Shown: one piece after another, positions 5,735 through 6,310 of the stretch
How the letters are laid out: the number at the start of each line of letters is the position of its first letter
Position numbering within the stretch: position 1 is the first letter of the stretch
NCBI GenBank assembly: GCA_937877675.1
Contig: CALEIS010000155.1
Location: 1 to 6,310, forward strand
From: an uncultured Clostridia bacterium
GTDB lineage: Bacteria; Bacillota; Clostridia; Oscillospirales; Acutalibacteraceae
Length of the DNA stretch: 6,310 bases
Direction of reading: 5' to 3'
Notes under the pieces: generated by a model
Databases searched by the model: none
What the model saw: only the letters and a program-made list of their open reading frames with translations
What the model was told of the DNA's origin: nothing
Program-made: the position numbers and the translations under genes

Positions 5735-6105
5735 ATTATATTATACCAATTATTGCAGGATTTCTTTCAGGTTTGATTGGCTCTATGGGTTTTGGCGGTG
5801 GTGGAGTTTTAATTATTTATCTTGTAATTTTCTCAAATATTCCACAGATTACAGCCCAAGGGATAAACTTAATATTTTTTATACCTTGTGCAACTCTTGC
5901 AACCATTATATATGTAGCAAAAAAGCAGGTTCAATTCAAAAAGATTTATCCCGTGATTCTTGGTGGAATTTTAGGTGCAATATTATCGAGTTTTTTCCTG
6001 AAAAATGTAGAATCAAATCTTTTATCGAAGGTTTTTGCCATATTCTTAATCATTATGGGTGCAACAACACTATTTAATCTAAAAAGAGTTAAAAATAAGT
6101 CTTAA
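5731..6105 (+). CDS. TSUP (TauE/SafE) family transporter, C-terminal half-size subunit
   Basis: A 124-aa membrane protein with about four hydrophobic segments (~4-32, 43-64, 72-90, 99-117) and a basic tail ending KRVKNKS. Its N-terminal GFLSGLIGSMGFGGGGVLII (10-29) is the second TSUP glycine motif, equivalent to LGAGGG of the preceding gene, so the two proteins are the two pseudo-repeats of a normal TSUP carrier on separate chains. The start at 5731 was chosen because of the ATGA overlap, the upstream GAGG and the immediate hydrophobic N-terminus. The split looks genuine rather than a frameshift: each half has its own start, ribosome site and full set of helices. The substrate is unknown. Confidence 0.85.
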   Translation: MNYIIPIIAGFLSGLIGSMGFGGGGVLIIYLVIFSNIPQITAQGINLIFFIPCATLATIIYVAKKQVQFKKIYPVILGGILGAILSSFFLKNVESNLLSKVFAIFLIIMGATTLFNLKRVKNKS

Positions 6106-6110
6106 TTTAT

Positions 6111-6148
6111 TAACAAAAATTGACACTCTCAGGTGTCTTTTTTTGTTA
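6111..6148 (+). terminator. Rho-independent terminator after the TSUP pair
   Basis: A stem GACAC/GTGTC (6122-6126 with 6133-6137) around a six-base loop is followed by seven Ts. The stem continues past a TT/TT mismatch as TAACAAAAA (6111-6119) paired with TTTTTGTTA (6140-6148), so it could also stop transcription on the other strand. It starts five bases after the TSUP stop codon. Confidence 0.85.
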
Positions 6149-6183
6149 TTCCGTCAAAAATTTATTTATTATTCCATTTTCTA

Positions 6184-6212
6184 TTGATAATAATATATTT
6201 ATAATGTATAAT
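6184..6212 (+). promoter_or_regulatory. near-consensus sigma-A promoter for the rightmost gene
   Basis: -35 TTGATA (6184-6189), a 17-bp spacer, and -10 TATAAT (6207-6212). A second TATAAT at 6200-6205 has no properly spaced -35. Transcription would start near 6219, giving a leader of about 65 nt before the ATG at 6284. I see no riboswitch-like structure in that leader. Confidence 0.75.
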
Positions 6213-6283
6213 AACAACAATACATTAAATTGGGATAATTTGTATTTTATGTATAAACTATTTGTGTTTGGAGGCAAAAAACT

Positions 6284-6310
6284 ATGAAAGTACAGTTTAC
6301 AGAAACCGTA
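6284..6310 (+). CDS. start of an unidentified gene, cut by the window edge
   Basis: Only nine codons are visible, MKVQFTETV. The start is well supported: GGAGG at 6270-6274, nine bases before the ATG, and a strong promoter upstream. Nothing can be said about function. It is transcriptionally separate from the TSUP pair because a terminator and its own promoter lie between them. Confidence 0.7.

Noticed and set aside
1..6310. CRISPR array, tRNA/rRNA genes, insertion sequence or prophage attachment site
   Set aside because: No regularly spaced repeats, tRNA-like cloverleaf, transposase or integrase is visible in the window.

Overview
The window comes from a low-G+C (roughly mid-30s percent by eye), strictly anaerobic Firmicute, most likely a gut or rumen clostridium. 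The evidence is A/T-rich coding sequence, strong GGAGG-type ribosome sites, an oxygen-sensitive 2-hydroxyacyl-CoA dehydratase system, and small XRE and TSUP genes of clostridial style. The species cannot be named from this sequence.

Left region (1-4025): one co-directional plus-strand operon. It holds the C-terminal half of a 2-hydroxyacyl-CoA dehydratase subunit (cut by the window edge), a second 509-aa dehydratase subunit overlapping it by 8 nt, a 135-nt spacer folding into a long hairpin, the ATP-dependent activase (HgdC/FldI type), a 51-aa single-pass membrane protein, and a 230-aa protein. That last protein looks like the middle domain of acetyl-CoA synthase (AcsB/CdhC) followed by a C-x2-C-x5-C motif. 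A strong GAAA-loop terminator closes the operon. The activase should use ATP to drive one electron into the [4Fe-4S] dehydratase, which then removes water from a 2-hydroxyacyl-CoA. The substrate is not readable here. The last two genes are not part of any dehydratase system I know and are the most interesting content.

Middle region (4026-5340): a minus-strand XRE-family regulator with a helical, TPR-like C-terminal region. It has a good sigma-A-type promoter and a perfect 12-bp palindrome in its leader that is a plausible autoregulatory operator. A G+C-rich inverted-repeat element lies upstream of it, and a short related fragment abuts its 3' end.

Right region (5384-6310): a pair of half-size TSUP (TauE/SafE) membrane proteins, coupled by an ATGA overlap and probably assembling into one transporter. 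A bidirectional-type terminator follows. Then comes a near-consensus promoter and the first nine codons of a further gene that runs out of the window.
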